From Pohlia nutans (lineage: Eukaryota > Streptophyta > Bryopsida > Bryales > Mniaceae): a stretch of 64,000 nucleotides of DNA. Location of the stretch: positions 36,874,372 through 36,938,371 of the forward strand of contig CM040089.1 of NCBI GenBank assembly GCA_022496805.1, in the 5' to 3' direction. Positions within the stretch are counted from its first letter, which is position 1. Each line of letters begins with the position of its first letter. Of the stretch, positions 46,272 to 59,754 are shown piece by piece. The notes beneath the pieces are model-generated. The model had not been told where the DNA came from, searched no databases, and saw only the letters and a program-made list of their open reading frames with translations. Position numbers and translations under genes: made by a program.

Positions 46272-49200
46272 CTACTGCTCCCATCTCACTCTCTTGTTCT
46301 TCCAGACCTCCACCATGCCAATTGGCAAGCTTCCGGGCCTCACGACCTCCAAGCCACCCCACTTGCTCGCCACGCCTGCACCGTAGCAAGCAAAAACCCA
46401 CCGCCAGTACGCGCTCATCTCCACCCATTTACTGCAAATTCCCCCTCCAGTGTCCGCTTCCTGGAATTTCTCTGACAGCTTGCGAAGCTCAATGACCAGG
46501 TGGGATGGCTCAGTGACACTACTTGCTAGCATATAATCCTCCGGCACAGAGAGCTGCTCGTCGTAAAACTGCTTCCAAGACTGCAGGCGCTGCTCGCGAT
46601 GCTGCACGTACTCCTCGTATGAAAGAAACGGCTCCGCTATCAACGTTTGATTCGACGTGTAGGGCTTTTTGGTGGTGCCATTCTCCCAGCGCTCCTGCAA
46701 CCTGGAGGACGATTATGGTGATTCTAGTTAGTATTGCTATTCTATGTGAGGGGATTTTCAAAACAAAATTTGATCACGAGTCATGAGAACGAGGTTGACT
46801 TTGGATGCTCTAATGCGCATTTCATGTGCACAAACATTTTAGAGGAAAACATTGATTGGAATGTTGTGATGATTGTTTGAAGAAACATAGTAAGACAGAA
46901 GAATCCATCCTCTTGATTGAATGGTAACTCAAAATTCTAATTTCTTTACATCAAATTTGAAGAATTTGTGATTCTTTACACGATATGCTCGGTGTACATT
47001 AGTTTGAACTAGAGATTTTTCATTTGAATTTAATTTGCTTGTTACGGACATGTGACATATTCAAGTGGATGTTGTATTGTTTTTTTCTTGAATGAAATGG
47101 ATTTTGATTAGATTTTGGCAGCATGTCCCAGTTCATTCTAAATTTCTAACACATCCAAGAACCGATAATTTTTTTGGAGAACCCGTCCACAAAATATAAT
47201 TTGTGAAAAATCAACACTGACCTGGAGTACTCGTCTCTCTCGTTCTGCAACGCCTCCTCGATCTGCTTGCATGGATCCTCGCACAGCCATCCTCGGATGG
47301 CGAACTGTGGGATGAAAGCAGATTTCACCTCCAATCCCCCCATGGCGATCGGCCACATGTACCAGCCGGGCGGAATGTCGCGCACACCGAACCGCTTGTG
47401 GATCATGTCCGCGAGATACTCAATTACCGAGCCCCCGTGGTCTGGGAAGAGCGCAACGTGGATGCGTTGCAATGTGGAGATGACCATGTCGACGTGCCGT
47501 TGTCCGAAGCATTGCGCAGGCGGCGAGCCGAAGTTGCTGACGAAGAACGACGCGACGTACTTGTTGTAAGCTTGAACCCACGCAAACACCGAATGCTCAC
47601 ATGCTTTGAGTTGCAGCTTGAGCTCATCGATGTGAACGTTCACTTGGTCTTGGTCGATGACGAATTGCCCGGATTTTTCGAACTTGAGAAAACCCCATTT
47701 AATCATCCCTTTGGGAAGATCTGGATGCAGTGGTTGCCCTACAGACACGGATCCCGTCTTCTCGTCGTTGAATTCTAAGCCTACAAGACGAGTGAAGGTG
47801 CTCATTTCTTGCCACGCCTTCACGCACGAAGCAGCATCCCTATGCCACAGCCAGAAATCGTCATGTATGCGGTAGAGGAATAGCCCGTCAGCTCTCTGGT
47901 TGACAGCGTAGTCCATGCAGAAAAGCAGAACTTCCCCAAAGAAATCGCCCAAGCTGTGACTCATCGGAATTCCTCGTTTCCGAACTTGGGTCGTCGCCGT
48001 TGGGCCGTCCGCGACGAACTTGAGTGGCGCCGCGAGAAACTTCTGGAAGAAGGTGAGCCAAACCTCCGGAACGCCGAAGAATTTGAGCGCGGTCATGATG
48101 GAGCTGTGAGGCAAGCTCGGGCCGAACCAGGCGAAGTCGGAACGCACGACTGTGAAGTTCTTGTGCAGCGTTGTGTTGAAGAGACATTCTGTTGTTAAGA
48201 TGTGCAGAAGCGATTGCTTGATTTCCACCGCCGTCTTCTCTCCCGGTATCTTCTCACCTTCCTCAGCGTAAGCAGCTCGCTTTACCTCGAGGCTCTCCGG
48301 CAGTTGATTCATGAAGAAAATCTGCAGCTGGGTCGCGCATCTCGCCTCATCGATTGTTCGTGGCTCGGCGAGAAAACGACGCTCGTTGAATTCTCTCGGA
48401 TTCTCCGCCAAGAAATACTCGCGCCGCTCGTTTTCGTCTCTGGAGAGAGGTTTCGTCGGGGGGCTCCACGCTTTTGATCGAAAGAAATCCTTGAAATGCC
48501 GTTTGAAATGGGTCGCCCACTTGAGTCCCAGCCAGTGCAAGAAGATCGCCTGCAGAATCTCCTCGTCCATGTAAATCCTGTACTTGCCATTGATTTGCCG
48601 CCGCATCTCAACGGGAATGGCTGTACCATCGGGGCTCCAGGACCACGAACTGAGCGATGCGAGATGCATATTGAGCACATCTGTGACCTCAGTGAGGACA
48701 GTCGCGTTCTGCGTGAACTCCTTGAGCGTCTCGCGTTTCTCATTGGATAAAAGGTCATCCACCAAGAGAGAGGAGATCGTTAATTCGAGGTCGTGCACAG
48801 TGAGCTTCGTGGCGAGCAGATTGTCACTGTAATACTCAGCCCATTTACGTATCGAGGCGAGTTCTTCCTTGGCAGCTTTCGATGAGAAAAGATCGTCAAG
48901 GTAGGCGGCTATGGCGACGGTGTCGGTTTCTTTCGCGGTGAATACAATCGACTCGAACATGGCGCGCTGCTCGTGCATCTCCTTCCTTCCCACCTTCTCG
49001 AATGTATCGATCTCACCGCCTGTGGACTTCTGAGGGTTAGCAATCCACTCGCTCAGGAGCCTTCCAAAAAGCTCGGCGTATTCGTACTTGGCCTTCTCTG
49101 TGTCGAGGTACTTGATGAAATTGGTCTCCCATTCTCGCAGAGTTGCCTCGCCAATGCTCGGGTCGTGCTCAGCCTGGACCAGAAATTTCTTGACGTTCAG

Positions 49201-49428
49201 AAGCTGATCGCTAATACTGAGGCGAGTGTTAGAGCTCACATGATCCACGCTGCGCCACGAGTTGATGCCATCCAGGAGGATTTGCACCCTTTTTCTTGAG
49301 CTGCTAGCAGTGCGTAGCGATGATAGAGTCTTCTCTCTGTGCACGTTGAAGTCGGAGAGTTGCTTGGAGATCCCCTGGAGCTTCGTAACAGTAATGGAGT
49401 TCAACGTTTCAGACAGCGATGACGACAT
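46272..49428 (-). CDS. rvt: RVT: cellular reverse transcriptase-related protein
   Basis: Two exons, 49428-47222 and 46701-46272, join in frame across a 520-bp GT-AG intron to about 878 aa. The N-terminal ~400 residues are helical with no known enzyme motif. The reverse transcriptase core follows: motif A SDFAWFG with D431, then GVPEVWLTFFQKF; motif B RGIPMSHSLGDFFGEVLLF; motif C YRIHDDFWLW with D523 and D524; then LEFNDEKTGSVSV. All three catalytic Asp are present. The DD box has His before it instead of the YxDD of retroelements, as recalled for RVT proteins of fungi and other eukaryotes. A C-terminal extension ends GGLEVVRPGSLPIGMVEVW. There is no endonuclease, RNase H, gag, LTR or poly-A tail. 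RVTs are single-copy host genes reported to prefer NTPs; their role is unsettled. MSSSL is the first in-frame Met. Confidence 0.9.
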
Positions 49429-49439
49429 GGTTGCTCTCC

Positions 49440-50878
49440 AATCGCACCCACAATCTAGTATAAGTCAAATGACAAGATGAAAACACATTCAGTTTCCAAG
49501 ATACAAAAATGACGTAGCAACTTGACTCGTACACTTGTCAAATAGGCGTACTACCAAAACCATCCCTACATAAAAGGTCAATCAAACCCGCTAATCAATC
49601 CAATGTACTTACAAATTTAACGATCAAAATAACGCCCTACAAGACCGATCAACCCAAAACTCGTGTTGCATATAGTAGGCCTGCATCCACTCGGTCGAAA
49701 CCATGATGCCTGAAGATCGGACAGAAGTAAGAGAAGTTAGCATGCTGCAATCGTACCTCACATCAATTGATTGATACACATGTATCAATATCCTCCAGAT
49801 GTCATATATATTCCGCAGCTTTCAGGTTCCGAAATCGTAAGAAGTTGCTCCACTTTCCGGGATCGAACTTGCAGAACACTCCCGCGCCGTGCGACACACT
49901 CCCACACCGTGCGACACACTACTCTTACACTAATCTTACTCCGAACTCCAGAAAAAGCTCAAGTTTTATCCAGATTGTCCACTTTTACCCTCAAATAATC
50001 AAACAAGATCCAGCCGGTGTGATCAGATTGACAAAGACAAGGGATGATTCAACTCAGTTGTGCTGAAACAGCTACAGTAACTGACTCATTCAATCAGCCT
50101 CTCCGGTGTCGAGAATTGGAACTAAGTTAAGCTTATCACAATGTGATCACCTGAGGGGATATCAGTTTTAACAGTAATAAGTTAATCTGACATCACCACG
50201 TTTCAGCCTCTCCTTATTCTGCACCAAATCCCAATATAGTGGACATCTGTATGTACATTAGATTTACATATGTCAATTGCCAGGCTTCAGTTAAGTATCG
50301 TGTATCTTGTTTGCCGGAATTGGACTGTTTCATTATCAGTTGTGGTCTCATAAGAATATTTTATTATTATTGTTGTTATTGATATTCCTGTTGCAGCAAT
50401 AATTACATTAGAATTCGATCACATCATGTTTCACGTGACATCTCCGTTCTATGACTTTTTCACTTGTGACAAAATAATTTAATGTATGAAGGCCTAAATT
50501 ACACGTGATTTGATATTAACGAGTTCATTTTGTTTTAAATGTGATAGAAAGGAAACTACACTACTTTTTGTTAATAGTGAGGGAGGGTAATATGTGAAGG
50601 TGACACTAAATTGTAAAATCAGTGAGATTTGAAGATTTCAGGCATTCAGTAAAATTTCAGTTCTCGTCGATTTCATGATTTTGCAAAATAGAGTGTGTCT
50701 TTGGAATTAGTACCATATACACTATTAGCAAAAAAGTGGGGTATTTTTAAATCAAACTTATACCAAAAGACCTGTAAAATTTTTATTGGAATTATCTTGG
50801 CATATAGTAATTGCATAGAAAAATATAATCAATTTCACTTGATTCAGAGACTTCTAAAATTGAATATAGTGTCTATCA
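49440..50878. other. RVT upstream flank and intergenic stretch
   Basis: This presumably contains the RVT promoter. At about 49878-49920 a CCGTGCGACACACTCCC segment is duplicated. A 99-aa frame (49767-50066, +) has no recognisable domain. No transposon termini were found within 1.4 kb of the RVT start. Confidence 0.4.
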
Positions 50879-51368
50879 TTAAGCCTTTCACGCTCCAGTG
50901 TCGATATAATGGTCAATGAACGGATTGTAATCCTTCTCCTGACTACATATAATGATGTTTTTCATTCATCCGATTTTTTCTTGGTTCTTGTGCAAGTTGA
51001 CTACCATTTGCACGATATGGGTCTTTAAAATAAGATATTGTGAATTTTTGTAAAATATCAAACTTGGTTTATATCTGAAAGTTTCATTTTTAGTTCAAAA
51101 ATATGATCTTAAAATGATTTTACAAAATAAGTAACATCAAATAATCATTTGGGATTTTAAATTGAATTTAAAAATAAAACCTTGGAATTTTTATTTTTAA
51201 AAAAATTAAAAAATTAAAAATGATAAATCCAACCATACAAATGTGATCTACACATTGATTTTTACAACTTTGCTTTGTATATCAACTTCATTTTTGTTAT
51301 TAATCCAACATTTTATAACACACCTTTGAATTGGTGCATCTTCTGATCTTCACGACCTTAAAGGGTTA
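50879..51368. mobile_element. TTAA MITE, family D (~490 bp)
   Basis: TTAA at 50879-50882 and 51365-51368. The left end is TTAAGCCTTTCACG and the right end CGACCTTAAAGGGTTAA. The interior matches 3061-3592 directly and 61423-61970 in inverse orientation. Confidence 0.75.
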
Positions 51369-54229
51369 AACTGACTAATTTTAAAACTGAAAGTTTTTCT
51401 AATGCAACTAAACTTGTTGTATTTAGACATTGAATTAATGCCAAAGTTATAATTGTGGTTCAAATTATTTTAGAAGATGATTTAAAATGGACACAAAAAT
51501 TGATATTAATGATGTGTACATTATCAAATTCAGTATATACTCATCGTCTAGAATTATTGTGGTAGTCAAATAAAGAATTTGTTTTGTTTACATGTATTTA
51601 CCTTTTTCATTAAGAAGAAAAAAACCATATTAAAAGGGATGTATTTCATTACACATAATTATCCCCCAACTTCATTTGCCCTCATTAGTGTGGAAGAACT
51701 TATAAATCATCAAATTTTTATTGGAGAAAAATGATTTTCTTATAGTTTAAGGATATACATATATATATATATATATATGAGAGTAATATGTAGTTAGTAA
51801 TATTTTCACAAATCAAAGATGTATATGGAAGCTTGGCTAATAAAATTATCAAGTTCCTATTAACCCTTAAAGAAATATGTTAATGTCCCTTCATATTATC
51901 TATTTTTTGTAATGCACAAGTAACATTGTATTCTTATGCAATCTCGATCGATGAAGCCAAATTCCACTTACAACCCATTTATGGTGAAATTTTGATTTTA
52001 AGTTTCTTTAGTTTCAATAATAATTAATTAAAAACTATTTCTAAAGAATTTTAAAATTTTGATTGCATAAACATACGAGGAACATCAACGTTGAGTTTTT
52101 TTTAAATGCTCTTTAAAAAGTTGCAAAGTTTATGCTCATAAACAATGGTGATACCTACCCAAAATTTGCAAAATAGATATTTTAAAAGTGTAATTAAATT
52201 TTGAAAAAAAATTGTACCATTATACATAAGGTTCTTTAGCCCTTCTATTGTTGACCTCAAAATCTTGGCCACTATTCCAAATCACTATAGCAGATTCGAG
52301 ATCATGAACAAGTCCACATCATCTTTAGCTAAAGACCGGGTGGTGAGACATTGTATTTAATGTTTTAAAAGCTTATACAATGCTATTGTTGAAAAGGGTG
52401 GATTCCACTAACTGCTAAAGAACCTTATGTACTCAAAAGCATGAAATTACATTAGTAGAATGGTGGTCTTTGGACATTAAAGAATAGTGCAAGAGCTTGA
52501 TGACCAAAGCTACTATTGGCACCAAGTTAGTGCTAAGGTTATCAAATTTAAATAAATTTGGCATGCTATTTGGACTTAAACAAATAGTTAGGGCGATCCT
52601 TTTGTTCTATTAGCATTAGAAAAAGTAGGATTTTGATAAGAATATATTTTATAAATATGCTCGAATATTTTGAGAATACGCTCAAGTATTTCAATATCAA
52701 CGCTAATTGTACGACTGGACACGTTCTCGGCTCTTTAAGCTTTGGCCATGACAACCCTGGTTAGTGCTAATAATGGCATCAATAGGATAGTGGGCACTAA
52801 ATTCTAGTATTAATAAAAATAAAATTTCAAGTCCACCTTTTTACTAGTGTTGCTTTAAAATAAAGGTTAGAGTGTTAAATTTGAATCATATGGATATGTG
52901 TGACTGGTAAATAGAGAGAAGGAAAAAAATAGTAACTTTATGAAATCCTAATGTACAAAGGATGTAAAAGCTTGGAGTAAATTTATAGCTTTTGTGGATG
53001 CTATTTGAGGATTCTACACGATGTTGATGTTTCAATTTCATTGTGCTTGCAATTGTTGCATTAACAAAGGAATACAATGAGATGGGCTTTTGAGGTTATA
53101 TGTCCTACAATAGAACTCTACAATTAGTACTGTATGATTTGCTTGCAATTAGTGACTTTAAGTAGCCTTGCAAGACACAATTTGTTGGGTATTGTTGTGT
53201 AAGATGTACCATATATTATTTATTGTTTCATAGTTTCATCCAACAAAATGGGGGTATATTAGAAATATAAATTCCACTGACAACCTAAGTCCAGATGTCG
53301 ATGCAATTCCCTGGATGCGATTCCTTGCCCAAATTATGTCATGGAGGGCGACCTCAGTCACTTCACCCCCGAAGATAATCGGGAATGATTCCCGTCGTTG
53401 GGAGTTACTCTTGTCCAAAACTTTTACAATTTAAACGTACGTATAATCCATTGTCTCAAGGTAAGAAGCATCGTGAAAGCCATAAGCATAAAAATAATTA
53501 AATCTTCTCAAACAAACCTTTAATTAGTTAGCTAAGAGTATCTTTAATAGCGGTTGTTTAAAGTGATGCACTATCTACCTTTCTAATGCCCTTTCTAAAT
53601 TGTCCCTTTGATGTGGGTCGTGGTTTGAGTGGCTTTTCTCCAATTCGATAGAGTCAAGGTCAATTCGATAGAGTCAATAGAGTCAAGGTTGTTGTGATGT
53701 GGCTCTTTGATGATAGGTTAAAATGCAGAAGACCGAGCAAGAATTATAAGAAGACCCAATCGCGAGCCTTGCCATGAGATGGAAATTTGGAGCGCCAAGG
53801 TGCCCTTTCAGCGAGCACTTCGAGCAAATGTCCCTTAGCGAGTGGCAGTTGGAGTGTGCGATTCAACAAAAGTTGCCCGCCATAGTTGTTGGGGGATGTT
53901 TTTAGTTAAAATATATGTGACATTATTCACAATCATTATTGAGATGTTGTGAAGAATTGATGGTGTGAAAGGTAAGGTAATTGTGCACGAGGACATAAGT
54001 AAACAATATAGTGTTCGAATAGCAACACTTTAATCACAACCTCTATGCTTGGACAAATATTTGGTTATGTTGATCCTTCAACCTTGAGTACAAGTGATAA
54101 GTAATGACTCATAAGTGTGCATGTATATTTGGTGTAAGTTGATCCTAGAGTACAAGCTAGTGCATTTACATTTGGTGTACGTTGATCTTTAAGTACAAAC
54201 TAGTAATAAGTGATGGTATGAGTCGATCC
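51369..54229. other. AT-rich intergenic stretch with simple repeats
   Basis: A (TA)n run lies at about 51757-51778. A short AATTCGATAGAGTCAA duplication is near 53640-53690. A degenerate ~65-bp tandem unit (GGTGTAAGTTGATCC, GAGTACAAG) runs through about 54055-54230. No gene is supported. Confidence 0.5.
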
Positions 54230-54689
54230 TTAACTCCCCAACTACTCAAGCATTCAATGATGTATAGGATCCAACACCGATTTCTCATCCGTCATGCGTT
54301 TTTTGCACTGTGGATATGTTATTATAGATTTATGGGAAGTTAGCTTTATGCATGTGTGAGCCGATTAGAAAGGGGATAATTTCAAAAAATATAAATAATG
54401 CCTCATTTCATTATAGAGTGATGTTCCACAAATTTCTAGGATCTTCAAAAGTGCTCTTGAGAAAATCAATTTATAAAATTAACCAATGAAAAAATCTCCA
54501 AAAATTACTACACTTTGATCATTACCGGTGATAGCAATCATAGATCTAATCATATGGATAGAATCTAAAATTCATAATGTAAAACATATATTCATACGCC
54601 ATGTTCAAAATGTCCCTATTAGTTGCATTTTATAATGCTTTTTTGCAATTCTCCAAATTTGGAGAGGGTTGTGGGCATTTAGGGGTTAA
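54230..54689. mobile_element. TTAA MITE, family B (~460 bp)
   Basis: TTAA at 54230-54233 and 54686-54689; the right end is GGCATTTAGGGGTTAA. Same orientation as 696-1275. Confidence 0.75.
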
Positions 54690-54720
54690 ATATTGGTACA
54701 AAGTAGAGAAATTGTCAACA

Positions 54721-55205
54721 TTAAACCACTAAACGCCCACAACCCAGTCCAGATTTGAAAAATTGCAAAGATGCATTATAATATGCAACTAAGACAATAT
54801 TTTGGACTTAATGTTTAAATAATTGTTGTACATTATGAATAAGATATTGACCATATGTGGATGAAATTTGTTGTAAAGGGTTGAAATTTAATACTCTAAG
54901 TGTAGTGATTTTTTGAGATATTTTGGTTGCTTCATTTTTTTGGAATTGGTGTTTTCGGAGCACTTTTGGACTATCAACTTTGACATTTTAATGTGGTGAA
55001 TCACTCTAAAATGAAACGAGGCATAAATATTTGAAAAATTATTCTTTTCTGATCAGTTCACACATGCATGAACTCCATGAAGCTATTTTGCTATAGAAAT
55101 TTGTAGTATTTTTTTGATCTGCAATAAGTAGCTTGATGAATGAAATCTTATTAAGATTTATCATTCACCATCCAGAATATGTGCATTTGAGCAGTTAGGG
55201 ATTAA
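54721..55205. mobile_element. TTAA MITE, family B (~485 bp), inverted relative to its neighbour
   Basis: The left end is TTAAACCACTAAACGCCCAC and the right end GCAGTTAGGGATTAA. It lies 31 bp from the 54230-54689 copy in the opposite orientation, so the pair could itself fold into a long hairpin. Confidence 0.75.
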
Positions 55206-58200
55206 ACGTCAATTAGTGCAATTTTGCTAGTGTTACCCGATTAGAAGAATGACCTACATTATTTGATTATTGTATATATTACTCATCAATTGAAAAAGCT
55301 TTAGTGACAAATGAAGTCATTTGGGGGCCAGCACAATAGAGTGTATTAGAAAAGTGAGATGCTCAAATTTGTAATTGACCTTTAATTTGCTTACAAAACC
55401 ACCTAAAAGGTCCATGATTTCAAATGACCACTCAATTTTTTGGAGGACATGTGTTCCTAATATAACAAGGCATTCGGAGAAATTGATTTGAGATCCAAAA
55501 TTATAGTCCGTATATAGATTTTGTGGCATCAAAATGTCACATAGTTCATTGCCGAGGTTGATTGTAGCTTTATTTTGTGTCTACTTAATTCTCAGTCCAA
55601 GATTCATAACCTAAGGGCATGGTTTCTAAGCAATGCACTCCGATATGGTACCAGCCATCAATTTGTTACATCGCCACTGGTATGGGATGTTTCCATTTTC
55701 AAAAGTGTACAGCTCAAAGCATTATAAATGTTTTTTTATTGAAGAACACTTTTGGTTTACTTTTCTTTTTATAATTTTGCGAGTTTCTCAAAAAAAAATC
55801 CATGAATTATGAACATTTAGTTTGCAAGTAAATTTTTTTTTTGGGTTTTGACATTTTGAAAATCTTATATATATATATATAGAGAGAGAGAAAGAATTGA
55901 AATAAAAAAACCTACCAAAAATATAAACCAACATCCTTTGAAATCTGAAAAAAGAGCACAAACTCTACACCTTCTTATATTCACTTTATCTTGCTCGCCC
56001 TCATTTTGACTTTTTGAGTTCCTCAACTATTAAAAGCAAAACCTCTAATCTATATTTATTATAGACTTTCTAGAAGCTTTGAACATTAGAATGTCTCGTT
56101 TTTTGTGTTATAATTGATTTCCGTTTTAACAATTATAACTATTGTATTTTAGATTTTGGATGGTCAATTATAATCTTTGTTATTCTTAAATAGTATCAAT
56201 TTAATCAATATAAAATTATCTACAATTCATCCCTAAAAGCAGTTACAATAATAGAAACAAGAGACGCCCATTTACTAAGGACTTCTATTAATTTCCTAGG
56301 AAAATTATTATTCATTTTATATATTGAACATACTTATACTTTGCAATAGGTCAATGATGTAATGTTTTTTATGAATATGTTGAATGATAATTGAAACTTT
56401 CCAAACATATATGTCATTGATATATACCACTTTTTATAAATGTTGCATTAGTTTTGCTTATACCATGGTCATTTTAAGTTGCAATGTTGTTGAAATTGCA
56501 GTAATGAAAACTACTATTGGTTCACTAAATAGTGCTCTCATCCCTAAGGGAATTCAATCTATAAGAAAGCTCAATACACGGTATAAGAATTACCGGCAAT
56601 CATTTTCAAATTGTTCAAAAGGGGTTATGTATAGAACTTTGATTCATTCCATTTGGATTAGTCATGTGAAAGTTATGAATTGAAGAGTCTTGTTTGAAGG
56701 TAATCATGATGATCTTACTAAAATAACAATGTATTTAGGATTTGTTCTTAAACTCAATTTTCACAATACTTCAAAAAATTGAAACAAAACAAAAGTCTAT
56801 ATAGTTTAGATTGCTTATTGTAATTCTCTTTGTTTTTTATTGACATGTTTCAATTCCAAAAGAGAACTTTTAGTGAAAATTTAGTTTTTTCTTTCATATT
56901 GTACTTGCTTCTACTTATCTATTCTACAATTTTAGAAACAAAATGAAGATGTTTTTCTATTTTATTTATTGCTCGGGGCGATCACACTCTCTTACGTTTC
57001 GTAACCATGTCCGATAATTGGGTATTTAATAAGGGGATATTTATGCACCTCTCAGTATTTTCCCTCCCTATTTTTAGATAAAAATCTACTTTGACGAATT
57101 TTTTAGCACCCTATATTTACTTGTAGTTGTTTAGAGAGGCTAATTTTTGGCACAATGTTTTTTTTATAAATCGTACAAGTACCAAATAGTGGACGGATTA
57201 CTATAGCATTGCAAAACGGAACTCCACGCTTCACCTAACCGTCTATGCTTACCCAAACTCTAAGCAAGCCTTACCCTAAAATTGCTCTACCAAAATTTGA
57301 GCAAAACCCTAATCACAAAACCAACAAAGAAGAGACGAACCATGAAAGCTAAACCATAAACCAAATACACGCGGAAAACATTGCAAAGAAAGTGACTACT
57401 CTGCAGCATCAATCTGTATAAAAAAAACTCTAGAAAATGCTCAGAAAAAGCTTGAGCTTGACGATCAAGGACTGAGTTTGTGACAAAACCAAAACCAATC
57501 ACAGGAAGCGGTTGAGGGTGGCGATGGAGGTTGTCAGGTTCTAAGCATCCAACGAAGTCCCACATGTTTAGCGCCGTTGCAAAATCCAACAGCCATGGAG
57601 GACAGCTAGAACATTCCTTCCCCCAAAAACTCCCACGACATTTCCCTCGTACTAACGAGCTTGATTCAAATTTGGACAGAAACTACATACTTCTTCATCC
57701 AAGTAGTCAAATCCATAACTATTCTACTGATCCTACTACACACTTTTAGAGGGATCCTATATCTATGACCCTATTTTTTTTCTATTGATTACTAAAATGG
57801 AAGAATTATCCACCACCCTATTTTTCATATAATCATGTAGGGGACATATTTCCAATGCTATGGTAGATATAACAAAATTATAAATTTTATCATAACAAAC
57901 TAAATTGATCTTATTTTTTATCTCACATGGTTTTCTAAAATTCCGATAGTCACCTCCCTGAGCGTTTTTGCCAATTTTTCCTATTGTAAAAGTAGCAAAA
58001 TTTCAAAATTAGGTAAAATTTTGGCAAAAATGTGTCGAGAATTAAAGGCTGACCTCAACATTTATTTACTTCATTTCACGTAGTACTTATATTGATGGTA
58101 GTGGAATTTGTTTTGCCATTTCTGACATGGCATTTTGGAATAACATTTATAACACTTGGCAAACAAACACAAAATCCTACGAGTGTAGGGCATTGTCACT

Positions 58201-58676
58201 TCAAGAAGTGGAGTTAGATGGTTGATTCATCATTTGTTTTGTTGTACTAGAAGCATGTACCATGTAAATCATGCATAAGTTTAAAATAAGTATTGTATTT
58301 CATTGGAAATTCACCATTGATGTTTTAGATCTTAACGTGCCCTTCAATTGAAATGTTGAAATATTAGAGCCTTTCATAATGAAATTCATATGAAAGCTTC
58401 AACCTTGAGCCCCGGCTTGAGCACTGGAACTATCCAAAAGAAAAGTTATATATTAAAAAATGTTGAAATTGGACATGTGTGTTAAAGGTATAAATAGTAA
58501 CCTTCGGTAGTCATTATCAACATGTGTTGTTTACTGCTCGGTAATTTTCCAAGTTACCTTTGAAAGTAAATCTGAAACGACTTTTTGACCGATGTGACTG
58601 TTACTAGTCATATCGGGTTGTACATGTATAAAAGCAATAGAGCCAAACCTCTTGGCAAGTAGTATTTTTTCCATTC
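55206..58676. other. AT-rich intergenic stretch
   Basis: A TA/GA microsatellite lies at about 55867-55893. Open frames such as 56384-56683 (+) and 57287-57589 (-) carry no domain I recognise. No gene is supported. Confidence 0.45.
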
Positions 58677-58909
58677 TTAACGCCTAAACGTCCTATAGGG
58701 ATAGTAGATACATTTTCGTATAATTGGCATTTGCTACCAACAAGAAGCTCTAAATTGAGATCTCAATAGTTCACTAGAACCACATTGATCTAAATTTCAA
58801 CTTCTTTGTTGAACTCAAACCCATTAAAGGTGTGGATTTATTCCAAATACAAGAAATATACGTGGTATTCTACTTGCCGCAAAGGCATTTTTAGACGTTT
58901 AGGGGTTAA
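58677..58909. mobile_element. TTAA MITE, family E (233 bp)
   Basis: TTAACGCCTAAACGTCCTAT at the left and TTTTTAGACGTTTAGGGGTTAA (last 20 bases shared as inverted repeat) at the right, with TTAA at both ends. A fragment lies at 101-173. Confidence 0.8.
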
Positions 58910-59275
58910 GTTCCATCGTGTTATTTTCTCCTTGTGTGTTTTGCAAGATTCTTCTTTACTTCCAATTCCATTCTAGTTTGTTGTTGCTTCATCCACAAAC
59001 AAGAATACTTCTCTCTTTGATCTTTCTTTCTCGTCTTTAGGTAATAGTTAGATCTCAAATCCACTACCGAGTAGAGCTTGGTAATCTCAGATTTACTACC
59101 GAGTAGAATTCGGAAGACCACTTTCATCTTATTTCCTCTGTAATTCTCTTTTGATATAGTTCGGTATCCCATTACCAATCCCTTGTAGAAAGAGGGCATT
59201 ACCAATGTGGCAAACTAGTCAAATGCAATATCAACCACATTGTGGTCTCTTGGGACATCTATGCATTAACCTATA

Positions 59276-59746
59276 AACATCCACACTACATTTACCCGGT
59301 CAAACTTCATCAATTTTCTCACATTTTAAAATATATTATATTTCTTTGGTATTTTTCTCATATAAGTTATTGTTAAATTGGTTTTAAACAGATTTTTTCA
59401 TAATTATTTAAAAAAAAATTATAAGATTTTTCAAAGATTTCTCTTGTCAGTCATAGTAATTTCAAAATTGCCTAAATAGTATGAATTTTTTTAGAAAGAT
59501 GTAAATAATAGTGATGAACACCAAAGTGTAGGTGGCATGCTCCTCCAGCTCATATAAAAATAAATTTGATTGAAAATCTTTTTGTGCACTGTATATTGGA
59601 ATTTTAGGGCTCAGATGGAATCAAAAATTAAACATCTACAAATTTCATTTGTATATCAATTCCAAAATATTCCTCCAAACAATACTTTATAATGGTTTTT
59701 CTCAAATTGTCAATTACAGGGACACCTTGTGACCTTTAGGGGTTAA
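59276..59746. mobile_element. TTAA MITE, family C (471 bp)
   Basis: The left end is TTAACCTATAAACATCCACA and the right end TGTGACCTTTAGGGGTTAA, with TTAA at both ends. It serves as the full-length reference for the partial copies at 2066 and 16446. Confidence 0.75.
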
Positions 59747-59754
59747 GATAGCGG

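Noticed and set aside
47956..49299. Plus-strand ORFs of 80-126 aa inside the RVT gene
   Set aside because: They are antisense shadows in GC-rich coding sequence without domains.
46272..49428. RVT gene as a LINE or LTR retrotransposon
   Set aside because: No endonuclease, RNase H, gag, LTR or poly-A tail is present. The catalytic box and the long terminal domains differ from those families, and the gene has an intron.
57287..57589. 100-aa minus-strand ORF
   Set aside because: No recognisable domain, no splice-supported extension, and an AT-rich repeat context.
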